A stretch of 64,000 bases of DNA from Paenibacillus mangrovi (GCF_022898935.1 NZ_JALIRP010000013.1:1-64000), one strand, 5' to 3'. Numbered from the stretch's first letter, positions 18,200 to 26,991 are shown. Translations and numbers: made by a program. Notes: generated by a model from the sequence alone, not told the origin.

Positions 18200-20176
18200 A
18201 TGCGATTCCGACAAGTCCATCTTGATTTCCATACTTCAGAGGCGATTGCCCCGATTGGAGTCCGTTTTGACAAAAGGCAGTTTCAGGAGATGCTGAAGCT
18301 GGGCCATGTGGATTCCATTACGCTTTTCTCCAAATGCCATCACGGCTGGGCGTATCATCCTTCGGAAGCCAATGAGATCCATCCTGGGTTAAGCTTCGAT
18401 TTGCTTGCGGCTCAGATCGAGGCCGCCCATGAAATTATCGTAAAGACACCGGTATACTTATCGGCCGGACTGGATGAAAAGCTGGTCAGACGCCATCCGG
18501 AATGGCTCATCCGCGACAAGAACGATCGAACGAATTGGGTAGAGGGCTTTATGCAACCAGGCTATCACCAGTTTTGCATGAACTCTCCCTATCTGGATAT
18601 CCTGATCGAACAGATCCGGGAAGTAGTGTCCCAATATGATCTGGACGGACTGTTTCTCGATATTGTCGGGGTACGCAAATGCTATTGCCATAGTTGTGTA
18701 GAGACCTTGCGCCGACAGGGGAAGGACCCGCGTGACGAGGAAGCGATACGGAGGCTGTGGGAGACTACATACGCCACTTATACGGCGAGGGTGAAGGAAG
18801 TGGTCGAATCGGTCAAGCCAGGGCTGCCTATCTTCCACAATGGCGGACACATTGCGCGTGGCCGTCGCGATCTGGCTTCTATGAACACACATTTGGAACT
18901 AGAGTCGTTGCCAACGGGCGGTTGGGGTTACGACCATTTCCCGCTTTCGGCCCGATACGTACAAACGCTAGGAGTCGATTTTCTTGGCATGACAGGCAAA
19001 TTTCATACCTCTTGGGGGGAATTCGGCGGCTATAAGCACCCGAACGCGCTCCGTTACGAAACAGCACTCAGCCTCGCGCATGGTGCAAGATGTTCGATCG
19101 GTGATCAGCTCCATCCTGACGGACAAATGGATGCAGCGACCTATGAATTGATCGGCAAGGCCTATCGCGAGGTCGAGAGCAAGGAAGCATGGTGTGTGAA
19201 TGCAACGAACGTCGCGGATGTAGCACTACTGTCATTGGAAGCGACAGGCGTGCACCCGAAAGCCAAAGAGGAAGCGGGACGTTCAACAGATTCCGATGCA
19301 GGAGCTGCACGCATGCTGCTGGAGGGGAAATTTCTGTTTGATGTCATTGACAAGGAGCATGATTTCTTAGCTTATCAGGTGTTGATTTTGCCGGATTATG
19401 TTGCGGTGGATGACGAGCTGGGGAGCAAACTAAAGAAGTTCCTGCAGCAGGGGGGCAAAATTCTCGCCACAGGCTGGTCCGGGCTTGATACGGAAGGTAC
19501 CCGCTTCGCCATCGACTTTGGAGTGCGGTATCTGGGGGTTAACCCTTACCGTCCCGATTATTTCCGTCCTTATTTCAAGCTGGAGAGCTTGGGGGAAGCC
19601 TCCTTTATTATTTATACCCAAGGACAGAAAATCGAACTTGCCGGGGGTACTGAGCTTGGACGCAGGGAAGACCCGTATTTTAACCGTGATGTCTTTACCT
19701 TCTGCTCACACCAGCATACGCCATGCAGCTATGTTTATGGAGGGCCCGGTATGGTGGAAAGTGATTGTGGAATTTATTTGGCATGGAATGTATTTGAGGA
19801 TTACGCAAACAAAGGAAGTCTGATCCTGAAGGAAACGATCCTGCATGCGCTGAACCGACTACTGCCTAACAAAACACTGCATACCAGTCTGCCTGCGCAA
19901 GGCGTTGTCACCCTGCAGGAACAGAAGGAAGAGAAGCGTTTGGTCCAGCACCTGCTGTATGCATCACCGGTTCGCCGTGGAAAAAACATCGAAGTGATCG
20001 AGGATATTCTACCTCTATATGATGTTGAGGTTTCCATTCGGACTCTCCATCGCGTGAAGAATGTGTATTTGGCTCCGCAAATGCAGCAGCTTCCTTTCAG
20101 GTACGAGAATCAAACGGTCTTCTACACGGTACCCAAGCTGGAGTGCCATCAGATGGTTGTTATCGATTGTGAATGA
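18200..20176 (+). CDS. Cytoplasmic glycoside hydrolase with beta-galactosidase-trimerisation-like domain
   Basis: A 658-residue protein without a signal peptide. The N-terminal part (about 1-330) resembles the TIM-barrel alpha-amylase/alpha-fucosidase-like proteins, with conserved stretches ITLFSKCHHGWAYHPS and DGLFLDIVG, where the Asp residues are candidate acids. Residues 370-450 (VLILPDYVAVDDELGSKL then GGKILATG) match the beta-galactosidase trimerisation fold. The C-terminus is a beta-sandwich. Database names for such proteins vary (beta-galactosidase-like, fucosidase-like), and I cannot fix the specificity. It heads a three-gene run with the serine hydrolase and the deacetylase. Confidence 0.75.
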   Translation: MRFRQVHLDFHTSEAIAPIGVRFDKRQFQEMLKLGHVDSITLFSKCHHGWAYHPSEANEIHPGLSFDLLAAQIEAAHEIIVKTPVYLSAGLDEKLVRRHPEWLIRDKNDRTNWVEGFMQPGYHQFCMNSPYLDILIEQIREVVSQYDLDGLFLDIVGVRKCYCHSCVETLRRQGKDPRDEEAIRRLWETTYATYTARVKEVVESVKPGLPIFHNGGHIARGRRDLASMNTHLELESLPTGGWGYDHFPLSARYVQTLGVDFLGMTGKFHTSWGEFGGYKHPNALRYETALSLAHGARCSIGDQLHPDGQMDAATYELIGKAYREVESKEAWCVNATNVADVALLSLEATGVHPKAKEEAGRSTDSDAGAARMLLEGKFLFDVIDKEHDFLAYQVLILPDYVAVDDELGSKLKKFLQQGGKILATGWSGLDTEGTRFAIDFGVRYLGVNPYRPDYFRPYFKLESLGEASFIIYTQGQKIELAGGTELGRREDPYFNRDVFTFCSHQHTPCSYVYGGPGMVESDCGIYLAWNVFEDYANKGSLILKETILHALNRLLPNKTLHTSLPAQGVVTLQEQKEEKRLVQHLLYASPVRRGKNIEVIEDILPLYDVEVSIRTLHRVKNVYLAPQMQQLPFRYENQTVFYTVPKLECHQMVVIDCE

Positions 20177-20201
20177 AATAAGATAGGAAGGGTGCTAAAC
20201 G

Positions 20202-21335
20202 ATGGACTTCAAGCCACTGTCACAGTTTATCGACCGTATCACCTCCTGGCGGATCCCCTGGGCCGAGGTGCTTGTCCTGTACCGAAACGAAGAGGTGTTC
20301 CGCTACCGTAGCGGCTATGCTAACTTGGAAGAAAGCATTTCCATCGACGACCGGCGAATTATTCAGCTTTATTCGTTGACGAAGATTCTGACGTGTACGG
20401 CAGCGCTTCAGCTCGTAGAAAAGGGAGCAATGTTGTTGAACGACCCGCTGTCCGACTATTTGCCCGAATACGCCGAGATGACCGTGAAGATGACTCTGCC
20501 ACACGGTGAAGTCGCATTCGAGAGGGCAAAGAGACCGATCAAGGTACGCGATCTCTTTACCATGACGGCAGGGTTCTCCTATGACATCAAAGCACCTTCT
20601 ATCCAGGAAGTCGTGAGGCACACCAACGGCAGGGCTCCGACCCGCGAAATTGCGGCGGCATTCGCTAAGGAACCGCTGCTGTTCGAACCAGGCACCCGAT
20701 GGAACTACAGCCTTTGCCATGACGTTCTCGCCGCTCTAGTCGAGGTGGTGGACGGAAGACGGTTCAGCGCTTATGTTCAGGATGAAATAACCGGACCGCT
20801 CGGTATGCGCGATACGGGCTTCGATCTCTCGGATGAAGAGCGAAGCCGTATGGCTCCGCAATATGAATATAGCGATTCGCTAGGCAAGCCTATACGCAAG
20901 GATGGGAACGATTATCGAATCGGTACGGAATACGAGAGCGGCGGTGCCGGACTGCTCTCCACCGTAAGCGACTACGCGATGTTTCTGAATGCGCTGACCA
21001 ATCAGGGAACGAGCCCGGACGGCGTGCGCCTGCTGGCACCGGAGTCGGTGGAGCTGATGCGTACGGATCATCTGACTGAGGAGACGCGCTGTCATTTCTC
21101 CTGGGCACAGCTTGCCGGTTATGGCTACGGGCTGGGCGTTCGAACCCATATTTCCAGGGAGAGTAGTGGATCTTTGAGCCCGCTCGGTGAATTCGGCTGG
21201 AGCGGCGCCGCCGGTAGCCTGGCCATCATGGATCCGTCATCGCAGCTGACGGTCATGTATGCGCAGCATATGCTGAACAATCAAGAGCCCTATGTACATC
21301 CGCGTTTGAGAAATATTGTGTACGCTTGCCTGTAA
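20202..21335 (+). CDS. Serine hydrolase of the beta-lactamase/PBP-like family
   Basis: A 377-residue class-C-beta-lactamase-like protein. The nucleophile motif is S58-L-T-K61. The second motif is Y-S in RWNYSLCHD, and the third region lies around GEFGWSGAAGS. It lacks a signal peptide, which favours a cytoplasmic esterase or deacylase over a penicillin-binding role. It is 25 bases after the glycosidase stop with its own GGAAGGG site, so it may deacylate imported oligosaccharides (inference from position). Confidence 0.88.
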   Translation: MDFKPLSQFIDRITSWRIPWAEVLVLYRNEEVFRYRSGYANLEESISIDDRRIIQLYSLTKILTCTAALQLVEKGAMLLNDPLSDYLPEYAEMTVKMTLPHGEVAFERAKRPIKVRDLFTMTAGFSYDIKAPSIQEVVRHTNGRAPTREIAAAFAKEPLLFEPGTRWNYSLCHDVLAALVEVVDGRRFSAYVQDEITGPLGMRDTGFDLSDEERSRMAPQYEYSDSLGKPIRKDGNDYRIGTEYESGGAGLLSTVSDYAMFLNALTNQGTSPDGVRLLAPESVELMRTDHLTEETRCHFSWAQLAGYGYGLGVRTHISRESSGSLSPLGEFGWSGAAGSLAIMDPSSQLTVMYAQHMLNNQEPYVHPRLRNIVYACL

Positions 21336-21357
21336 CATATGAAGAGGAGGACTGTGT

Positions 21358-22158
21358 ATGCGAATTCGCTTTGATCGTTTTCCAGGTGGAGTACATAAAG
21401 CTCTTACACTCAGTTTTGATGACGGACGGATTTTTGACAGGAGGCTTATAGGGAAGTTTAATGAGTATGGCCTCAAAGGGGCTTTTCACTTAAACAGCGG
21501 TACTCTCGGGAAAGAAGGATTCGTTACGCGAGAGGAAGCATGTTCCCTATACATGGGTCATGAAGTATCGTGTCATACCGTTAGTCATCCTTTTCTCGAA
21601 CAGTCTCCTATGGAACAAATGGTTCAGGAAATCATGGAGGACAGGAAGGGACTGGAGGCCATTGTTGGTTATCCTGTGCGCGGGATGAGCTATCCTTTTG
21701 GTACATATAATGATCAACTTGTTTCAATTCTACCTTCGCTCGGTATGGAATATGCCCGGACTGCAACGAGACAGGGTGGGTTTGATATACCATCAGACTT
21801 CTTAAGGTGGCATCCGACCTGCCATCATAGTCAGATGGTGGACTATGCAAATCAGTTTGTGGATTTAAAGCAAAGACATACCAAGATGGCTTTGTTTTAT
21901 GTTTGGGGGCACAGTTATGAATTTGAGAACGACAACAATTGGGAGCTAATTGACCGGTTTGGAGAAATTGTCGCCCGAAAACAAGACATTTGGTTTGCAA
22001 CAAGCGCTGAAATTGTTTCTTATATACATGCATTGAGACAGCTCCGCTTTTCTGCCGATTACCGAATCGTTCATAACCCATCCGCACAGTGTGTGTGGGT
22101 AAGCGTGGAGACAGATGTTGTTGAATTGGCGGCCGGCCAATTGACCGTACTCGGTTAA
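21358..22158 (+). CDS. Polysaccharide deacetylase-family protein, cytoplasmic
   Basis: A 266-residue NodB-like protein. The metal site is visible as LSFDDGRIFDRR, EVSCHTVSHPFLEQS (two His) and SYPFGTYND. There is no signal peptide, unlike the lipoprotein at 4434, so it should act inside the cell, probably on acetylated oligosaccharides made available by the neighbouring genes. AAGAGGAGG precedes ATG 21358, 22 bases after the hydrolase stop. Its stop overlaps the stop of the convergent MarR gene by 4 bases. Confidence 0.87.
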   Translation: MRIRFDRFPGGVHKALTLSFDDGRIFDRRLIGKFNEYGLKGAFHLNSGTLGKEGFVTREEACSLYMGHEVSCHTVSHPFLEQSPMEQMVQEIMEDRKGLEAIVGYPVRGMSYPFGTYNDQLVSILPSLGMEYARTATRQGGFDIPSDFLRWHPTCHHSQMVDYANQFVDLKQRHTKMALFYVWGHSYEFENDNNWELIDRFGEIVARKQDIWFATSAEIVSYIHALRQLRFSADYRIVHNPSAQCVWVSVETDVVELAAGQLTVLG

Positions 22159-22643
22159 CTCAAGTTTTTCAACTTGTTCATTTCCTCCAGCGTCATTTCA
22201 TTGCACTTCCTGATAAAGCCAAGAATCAGCTCCATTTCCTGCACGTTATATTGCGAAAAGATCTTGAGCGTTGACTGCATAACCGATTGGAACATGGGTG
22301 AAATATGAGTCGTGCCTTCCGGAGCAGGCTTGACGACAACTCGTCTTCGATCGTTCGGATCCTTGTCTCTGACGACATAACCCGCTTTCTCTAAGCGGTC
22401 GATAACGCTGGTCACCGCTCCTGTAGTCAGTCCTGTCAGCTCCGCTAACTGACCTGCGGTTACCGGACCGGAGTGGTTTAGAAAATCGAGGCACTTGTGA
22501 TCAGTGGCGTTAAGGCCTAATTTTTCCGAGATTAGCTGATGAAACATGACGGCTCTCGCGCTGTTTTGGCGTAGTTCGTGAAGCAAAGCCTGCTGCGTAG
22601 ATGTGAGCTCGGGCACATCGGAAGGGAAATTATCCCTTGACAT
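22155..22643 (-). CDS. MarR-family transcriptional regulator
   Basis: A 162-residue winged-helix protein. The core is DHKCLDFLNHSGPVTAGQL, then GLTTGAVTSVIDRLEKAGYV and the wing RDKDPNDRRRVVVKP, which fits MarR. It probably represses itself and perhaps the divergent SnoaL-like gene, through the palindrome at 22671. No cysteine redox switch is apparent. The ligand is unknown. Confidence 0.93.
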   Translation of the reverse strand: MSRDNFPSDVPELTSTQQALLHELRQNSARAVMFHQLISEKLGLNATDHKCLDFLNHSGPVTAGQLAELTGLTTGAVTSVIDRLEKAGYVVRDKDPNDRRRVVVKPAPEGTTHISPMFQSVMQSTLKIFSQYNVQEMELILGFIRKCNEMTLEEMNKLKNLS

Positions 22644-22670
22644 AAGGAAACCTCCAAGTTATGATGTATT

Positions 22671-22690
22671 TATCTTAATGAATTAAGATA
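22671..22690. promoter_or_regulatory. Palindromic MarR-type operator
   Basis: TATCTTAAT and ATTAAGATA face each other across 2 bases, 28 bp upstream of the marR start codon. An imperfect TTAAGAA...TTCTTGTTAAG follows at about 22699-22721. An A/T-rich palindrome of about 20 bp is typical of MarR sites. Confidence 0.65.
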
Positions 22691-22798
22691 TAATATTCAT
22701 TAAGAAAGCATTCTTGTTAAGATTCTTACACTCGTCAGTATATCACACCCTTCATGAACCGCCAAACAAAATTCATTTATGGAGAGGAAGATTTTACA

Positions 22799-23227
22799 AT
22801 GACAAACCACCAAGAAGACCTGAAAGCTATCGGCGCATTATTTGCAAAGCTGAGCGAGGCTTGGAACAAGGGTGACGGAGAGCTTTACGGTAGCTGCTTT
22901 ACGGAAGATGCCGATTATGTAACGTTTATGGGACAGCATCTGAAGGGAAGAAAGCAAATCGCCGATGTACATCAAATGCTGTTCTCGGGTCCGCTGAAGG
23001 GCACCATCCTCGTATCAAGCGCTACCACCGACTTACAGCCGCGCTTCATCACTCCTGATGTTGCCGTTGTAATCGCGATTGGTGAAGCACGACTCGCCGT
23101 GCCTGCCCAAGATCCTAACGACAGAGGATCGATTAATACGAATGTAATTGTCAAGCAGAATGGAGAATGGAAGCTGACCGCTTTCCAAAATTGTCGCATT
23201 CAAGAGATGCCAAGAGGAGCGCGGTAA
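22799..23227 (+). CDS. SgcJ/EcaC-type SnoaL-like (NTF2-fold) protein
   Basis: A 142-residue cone-fold protein of the NTF2/SnoaL superfamily. It starts AIGALFAKLSEAWNKGD and runs through FTEDADYVTFMGQHLKG, the signature of SgcJ/EcaC proteins. Some members are oxidoreductases or polyketide cyclase-like, many have no known activity. GAGAGGAAG lies 8 bases before ATG 22799. It is divergent from marR and may be under its control. A hairpin terminator follows. Confidence 0.85.
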   Translation: MTNHQEDLKAIGALFAKLSEAWNKGDGELYGSCFTEDADYVTFMGQHLKGRKQIADVHQMLFSGPLKGTILVSSATTDLQPRFITPDVAVVIAIGEARLAVPAQDPNDRGSINTNVIVKQNGEWKLTAFQNCRIQEMPRGAR

Positions 23228-23244
23228 GATGGGTTATGGTTAAG

Positions 23245-23267
23245 AGGCAGCCGGTGGCTGCCTTTTC
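23245..23267 (+). terminator. Terminator after the SnoaL-like gene
   Basis: AGGCAGCC and GGCTGCCT pair across a GGT loop at 23245-23263, followed by TTTTC. Confidence 0.8.
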
Positions 23268-23359
23268 TGCACTAACTGGAAGGAAAGTGAATGGTATTAA
23301 GTGAGGAGAATTTAGGGAAGCCTATTTACAAATGGAAATGTATGTAGTATTTTCGAAAG

Positions 23360-23373
23360 AGACCGATCGGTCT
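23360..23373. promoter_or_regulatory. TetR operator upstream of tetR
   Basis: The perfect 14-bp palindrome AGACCGATCGGTCT ends 22 bases before the tetR start. A near copy lies before the pfpI-like gene at 24007. This supports autoregulation and control of the downstream gene. Confidence 0.75.
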
Positions 23374-23395
23374 TTTTGATGGAGTCAGGGGGATT

Positions 23396-23992
23396 ATGAT
23401 GAGAAGTGGACAGGATACAAGAAATATGATCATCGAGAAGTCTGCAACTTTATTTAATCTACAGGGATACTCGGGGTCTTCCATGTCGGATATTATGGGT
23501 GCAACAGGACTCCAAAAAGGAGGGATTTATCGGCATTTCAAGAATAAGGACGAACTTGCTTTAGAAGCATTTAATCACTCTGTGGAAGTGTTGCGAAGGA
23601 CGTACCGTTTTGCGATTTCCGGCAAAAAAACAGCCGAAGAAAAATTGCTTGCGGTTTTGTCGATTTATTTGAATATTGTAGAAGAACCTCCGGTGAAAGG
23701 CGGATGTCCATTATTAAATACGGCGGTGGACACGGATGACACGCATCCTTTATTAAATTTAAGAGCGCGCGAAGTCATGAATGAGTGGTTGTCTTTTATC
23801 CAATCGATTCTCGAAGAAGGAATACAAGCCGAGGAATTCAAATCAGACCTGGATGTTCAGGAAGTATCTATCTTTCTAACATCAACTTTTGAAGGCAGTG
23901 TGATGATGGGGAAGCTATACAATGACAACGATTATGTGAAAAAGTATTACAATCAACTTAAACACTACTTAAATTACTGCATCAAGCAGTAA
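23396..23992 (+). CDS. TetR/AcrR-family transcriptional regulator
   Basis: A 198-residue repressor. The N-terminal helix-turn-helix is visible in TLFNLQGYSGSSMSDIM and GLQKGGIYRHFKNKDEL. The ligand domain includes PVKGGCPLLNTAVDTDD, a pattern shared with the YxaF/LmrA-like TetR group. Matching palindromes lie upstream of this gene and of the next one, so it likely represses both, and possibly the MFS exporter downstream. Its 3' end lies inside a terminator hairpin. Confidence 0.92.
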   Translation: MMRSGQDTRNMIIEKSATLFNLQGYSGSSMSDIMGATGLQKGGIYRHFKNKDELALEAFNHSVEVLRRTYRFAISGKKTAEEKLLAVLSIYLNIVEEPPVKGGCPLLNTAVDTDDTHPLLNLRAREVMNEWLSFIQSILEEGIQAEEFKSDLDVQEVSIFLTSTFEGSVMMGKLYNDNDYVKKYYNQLKHYLNYCIKQ

Positions 23993-23999
23993 TTTTTAT
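23974..23999 (+). terminator. Terminator overlapping the tetR stop
   Basis: AATTACTGC and GCAGTAATT form a 9-bp stem with a 5-base loop, followed by TTTATG. The hairpin includes the last codons and the stop. Confidence 0.6.
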
Positions 24000-24006
24000 G
24001 TGTGTT

Positions 24007-24024
24007 AGAGACCGAACGGTCTCT
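24007..24024. promoter_or_regulatory. TetR operator upstream of the pfpI-like gene
   Basis: AGAGACCG and CGGTCTCT are separated by AA. The core matches the operator at 23360 with a different centre (AA instead of AT). It ends 20 bases before the ATG at 24045. Confidence 0.75.
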
Positions 24025-24044
24025 TTAAGAGAGGAGTTTAATAA

Positions 24045-24686
24045 ATGAAACAACAGTGGAATGTAGGCATATTAATGTTCGATCATGTTGATGTTTTGGA
24101 TTACTCGGGGCCATTCGAAGTATTTTCATTGACCGTCAGGGATGCCAATCAAGTTTCGGATTTACTGAACAATAGCATTGCATATGAAGACAAACCCTTT
24201 ATAGTCAAAACGGTCTCGCAGAACGAACTAGTAACCGCACATAATGGGCTCAGAGTACTGACGGATTACAGTTTCAACGATCATCCCAAATTCGATATCC
24301 TCGTTGTTCCCGGGGGACCTTTAAAAGCAATCAAGAATTGCGTCAAAAATGTAGAACTACTTCACTGGATCGCGTCTCAGCACCGTTCAGGGGTCATAGT
24401 TGCTTCCATTTGCTCAGGCGCGATTTTGCTGGCTGAGGCTGGTCTTCTAAATGATAAAAAAGCAACGACGAATTCGTATGCCATGGGTTACTTAGAGAAG
24501 AAGTATCCAGATGTAGAAGTCGTGCAGAATGTGCGATATGTAGATAACGAAGATGTATTAACCTCCGCGGGAGTATCCGCCGGCATCGATATGTCACTCT
24601 ATATGGTCGCGAAGCTGCTAGGCGAAGACACTGCTCAAACGACCTCAAATACAATAGAATATCCGTATTTTAGAACACTTGCGTAG
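24045..24686 (+). CDS. DJ-1/PfpI-family (GATase1-like) protein
   Basis: A 213-residue protein of the DJ-1/PfpI superfamily, resembling the ligand domain of GATase1-type AraC regulators but without a DNA-binding domain. The nucleophile elbow is ASICSGAILL with C123. VVPGG and the late TSAGVSAGIDMSLYM are family hallmarks. Related proteins include isonitrile hydratases and stress chaperone-like enzymes; the activity here is open. Control by the preceding TetR is likely from the shared operator. Confidence 0.9.
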   Translation: MKQQWNVGILMFDHVDVLDYSGPFEVFSLTVRDANQVSDLLNNSIAYEDKPFIVKTVSQNELVTAHNGLRVLTDYSFNDHPKFDILVVPGGPLKAIKNCVKNVELLHWIASQHRSGVIVASICSGAILLAEAGLLNDKKATTNSYAMGYLEKKYPDVEVVQNVRYVDNEDVLTSAGVSAGIDMSLYMVAKLLGEDTAQTTSNTIEYPYFRTLA

Positions 24687-24746
24687 GAGCTACTTTATTT
24701 TTACGAGCAAGGCAGATGGAAAAGAAATGGAAGTTAAAGGAGGGAG

Positions 24747-24794
24747 ATGCTGTTAGGTATGAAGAATAACCCCTGTCTCGCAAGGACAATCTAA
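24747..24794 (+). CDS. Putative leader peptide of the MFS exporter
   Basis: AAAGGAGGGAG precedes ATG 24747, which opens the 15-codon frame MLLGMKNNPCLARTI; ATG 24759 gives an 11-residue form. It stops 41 bases before the exporter start. One arm of an inverted repeat that reaches the exporter's ribosome site is inside this frame. This matches the layout of drug-sensing leader peptides before resistance genes, but it is inference. Confidence 0.4.
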   Translation: MLLGMKNNPCLARTI

Positions 24795-24832
24795 ACCGGA
24801 AAGGATTACATTTCCTTAAGGAAGGGGTTATT
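24765..24832 (+). promoter_or_regulatory. Probable attenuator in the MFS 5' leader
   Basis: AATAACCCC (24765-24773) pairs perfectly with GGGGTTATT (24824-24832). The second arm includes the G's of the exporter ribosome site AAGGAAGGGG. Between them, TTTCC (24811-24815) can pair either with GGAAA (24798) or partly with GGAA (24820), giving exclusive folds. A ribosome stalled in the leader peptide would cover the first arm and free the start site. Confidence 0.45.
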
Positions 24833-24835
24833 ACC

Positions 24836-26113
24836 ATGGCAGAGGAACAACCGTCAGTCAAGACGATTGTGGCAATCGGATCGATTCCACTGATTATGAC
24901 GCTGGGCAACTCCATGCTCATTCCGATATTACCCACAATGAAATCGGAACTTCATCTTTCTTCCTTTCAGGTTAGTCTGACGATTACCGTTTTTTCGCTC
25001 GTTGCGGCATTTTGTATTCCGATTCTGGGATATTTGTCCGACCGGTTTTCCCGGAAGGCCATCATTATTCCGTCGCTCCTGCTCTACGGCATTGGAGGTG
25101 TCCTCGCGGGATTGGCGGCTGCGTTGTTCCCTAGTCCATATACCTGGATCATGGTTGGGCGGACGCTTCAGGGAATGGGTGCGGCAGGAACGACTCCGAT
25201 TGCAATGGCGCTTGCGGGGGATTTGTTTAGAGGCTCGGAAGCGAGCCGGGTGCTCGGATTGGTTGAGGCATCCAACGGTTTGGGCAAGGTCATTTCGCCG
25301 ATTATCGGGTCGCTCATCGCTCTTATTGTCTGGTATGGTGTGTTTTTTGCATTTCCGGTTGTGATGCTGGGGTCTCTGACCCTGACTTGGTTATTTATCG
25401 AAGGCAAAAAAACGACCAAAAATCCGCCGCCTTTTAAGAAATACATTCACGGATTGGCAAGCGTGTTCAAGCAAGAGGGTAGATGGCTGTTTACGGCTTA
25501 TCTGGCCGGTGCGACTTGTCAGTTTACGCTGTTTGGCATCCTGTTCTTTCTGTCGGATGTTTTGGAAGAGCCCCATAACATCGTGGGAGTCGTCAAGGGG
25601 CTGGTTCTGGCCATCCCGCTGCTTGTGATGTGCACAACTTCCTACATTACAGGCAGCAAAATCGGAGAAAATCAGAAGCTGATGAAAAGACTGATCGTTT
25701 TGGGTTTTATCCTCATGACGATATCTTATGTCCTGTTATCTTTTATCGGACATTTAACGCTGTTCATCTCCGTTCTGGCGATCAGCAGTCTGGGCACCGG
25801 GCTTATTCTGCCTTGCATCAACAGTTTTATTACGAAAGCGGTCGGCAAGGAAAGACGGGGATTTGTGACCTCGCTGTATGGATCGGTTCGTTTTTTCGGG
25901 GTGGCCATCGGACCGCCGCTGTTCGGATGGATGATGGGATGGTCGCGTATTGGCATGTTCCTGTCCATCGCCGGGCTCACCTTTGTGGTGGGGCTGTTAG
26001 CGCTTTTCATGATTCAGGTGAATCAAGGCAAAAAAGAAGGAGGACAGTCCGGCGGCGGCCCTGTCGAGATCAAACGCAAAAAGCCTGTTGGCTTAATGAG
26101 TCCTACCCGGTGA
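24836..26113 (+). CDS. MFS multidrug-type efflux transporter
   Basis: A 425-residue, 12-segment major-facilitator protein. The motif-A loop reads GYLSDRFSRKAII between segments 2 and 3. Motif-C-like glycines are in LGKVISPIIGSLIALI at segment 5, marking a proton-driven exporter. It resembles the Bcr/CflA-like and tetracycline-type drug exporters, but the substrate cannot be read. The basic C-terminal tail has GGQSGGG and RKKP stretches. It lies 149 bases after the pfpI-like gene; that gap holds a leader frame and an inverted repeat. Confidence 0.9.
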   Translation: MAEEQPSVKTIVAIGSIPLIMTLGNSMLIPILPTMKSELHLSSFQVSLTITVFSLVAAFCIPILGYLSDRFSRKAIIIPSLLLYGIGGVLAGLAAALFPSPYTWIMVGRTLQGMGAAGTTPIAMALAGDLFRGSEASRVLGLVEASNGLGKVISPIIGSLIALIVWYGVFFAFPVVMLGSLTLTWLFIEGKKTTKNPPPFKKYIHGLASVFKQEGRWLFTAYLAGATCQFTLFGILFFLSDVLEEPHNIVGVVKGLVLAIPLLVMCTTSYITGSKIGENQKLMKRLIVLGFILMTISYVLLSFIGHLTLFISVLAISSLGTGLILPCINSFITKAVGKERRGFVTSLYGSVRFFGVAIGPPLFGWMMGWSRIGMFLSIAGLTFVVGLLALFMIQVNQGKKEGGQSGGGPVEIKRKKPVGLMSPTR

Positions 26114-26175
26114 TTGATAGGCTTGACGGAATTATTTTTCCAAAAAGGCATCTTGGATATGTACGGATTTACTTC

Positions 26176-26844
26176 TTACTTCTTGCTGCTTCTCCAAGCC
26201 ATATCGTACCATGGTCTCGTTCTCGGTCTTGAAGAGTGAACCAGCCAGTTAATAATCCGGGTGGAAATCAGTTGGCAGCCGATAGCCAAAATGATGATTT
26301 TCCAGTCAATGACGTAAGCGGTAAGGACAAATACAAAACCGTTCATCCAAAATAAAGAGGTACCAGGCTTGATTTTTTTGAACTTATAGAGCGCAAGGGC
26401 GGCATATCCGATCCCTCCGTTGGATACCCGCTGCCTCATCAGCATCGAAATGCCTGTCCCGAGAAAGATGGAACCGATGAGCAGATCGATCCATACATTC
26501 GAAAAGGGCGGGTTCACGTACACCTCGAAAAAATTAACAGACACCGATGTGACTGTAATGACATACACCGTCCCTATGGCGCTCGTGTTCCCAAGATAAT
26601 GGGCGGTAAAAATGATAAAAATAAAGTTCGCAAACCAGAACCCGAGGCTCATCGGTAATCCAAACGCATAATTCAATAGAACCGCAATTCCGGATCCGCC
26701 TCCAGAAGGGATGGCATGGGGGAATAAAAAGATAGCCATGGCAAAGCCCTGGAGCACGGCTCCGGCGGTAATTAAAGAGAACTTCTTGCAAAGTCGACGG
26801 TAAAGCATCGGCCTATTATGGCTCGGGATCATCAGAATTTTCAC
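26176..26844 (-). CDS. YitT-family membrane protein, short form
   Basis: A 222-residue protein with about five membrane segments. FPHAIPSGGGSGIAVLLNYAF near the N-terminus is the YitT signature. Many YitT proteins continue into a cytoplasmic DUF2179 domain; this one stops after the membrane part with a basic tail, so it is a short form or has lost the domain. GTG 26844 follows an AAGGATGAG site. The function of YitT proteins is unknown. It converges with the MFS gene and diverges from the cyclase gene. Confidence 0.85.
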   Translation of the reverse strand: MKILMIPSHNRPMLYRRLCKKFSLITAGAVLQGFAMAIFLFPHAIPSGGGSGIAVLLNYAFGLPMSLGFWFANFIFIIFTAHYLGNTSAIGTVYVITVTSVSVNFFEVYVNPPFSNVWIDLLIGSIFLGTGISMLMRQRVSNGGIGYAALALYKFKKIKPGTSLFWMNGFVFVLTAYVIDWKIIILAIGCQLISTRIINWLVHSSRPRTRPWYDMAWRSSKK

Positions 26845-26991
26845 ACCAACTCATCCTTCAGAAAATGTTGTGGCAGGCCAGTCCTGCTGTTATTAGTGTA
26901 TGCTTGTCTTCTGAAGGGGATGCCGGAAGTTATAGCGAAAATAGAACGACCTGGGTATACACCTCCACCAATCACGAATTCTCTACATACG

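Noticed and set aside
24747..24838. A riboswitch (aptamer) before the MFS gene
   Set aside because: The leader is only about 90 bases, with simple inverted repeats and no recognised aptamer core; attenuation by a leader peptide explains it better.
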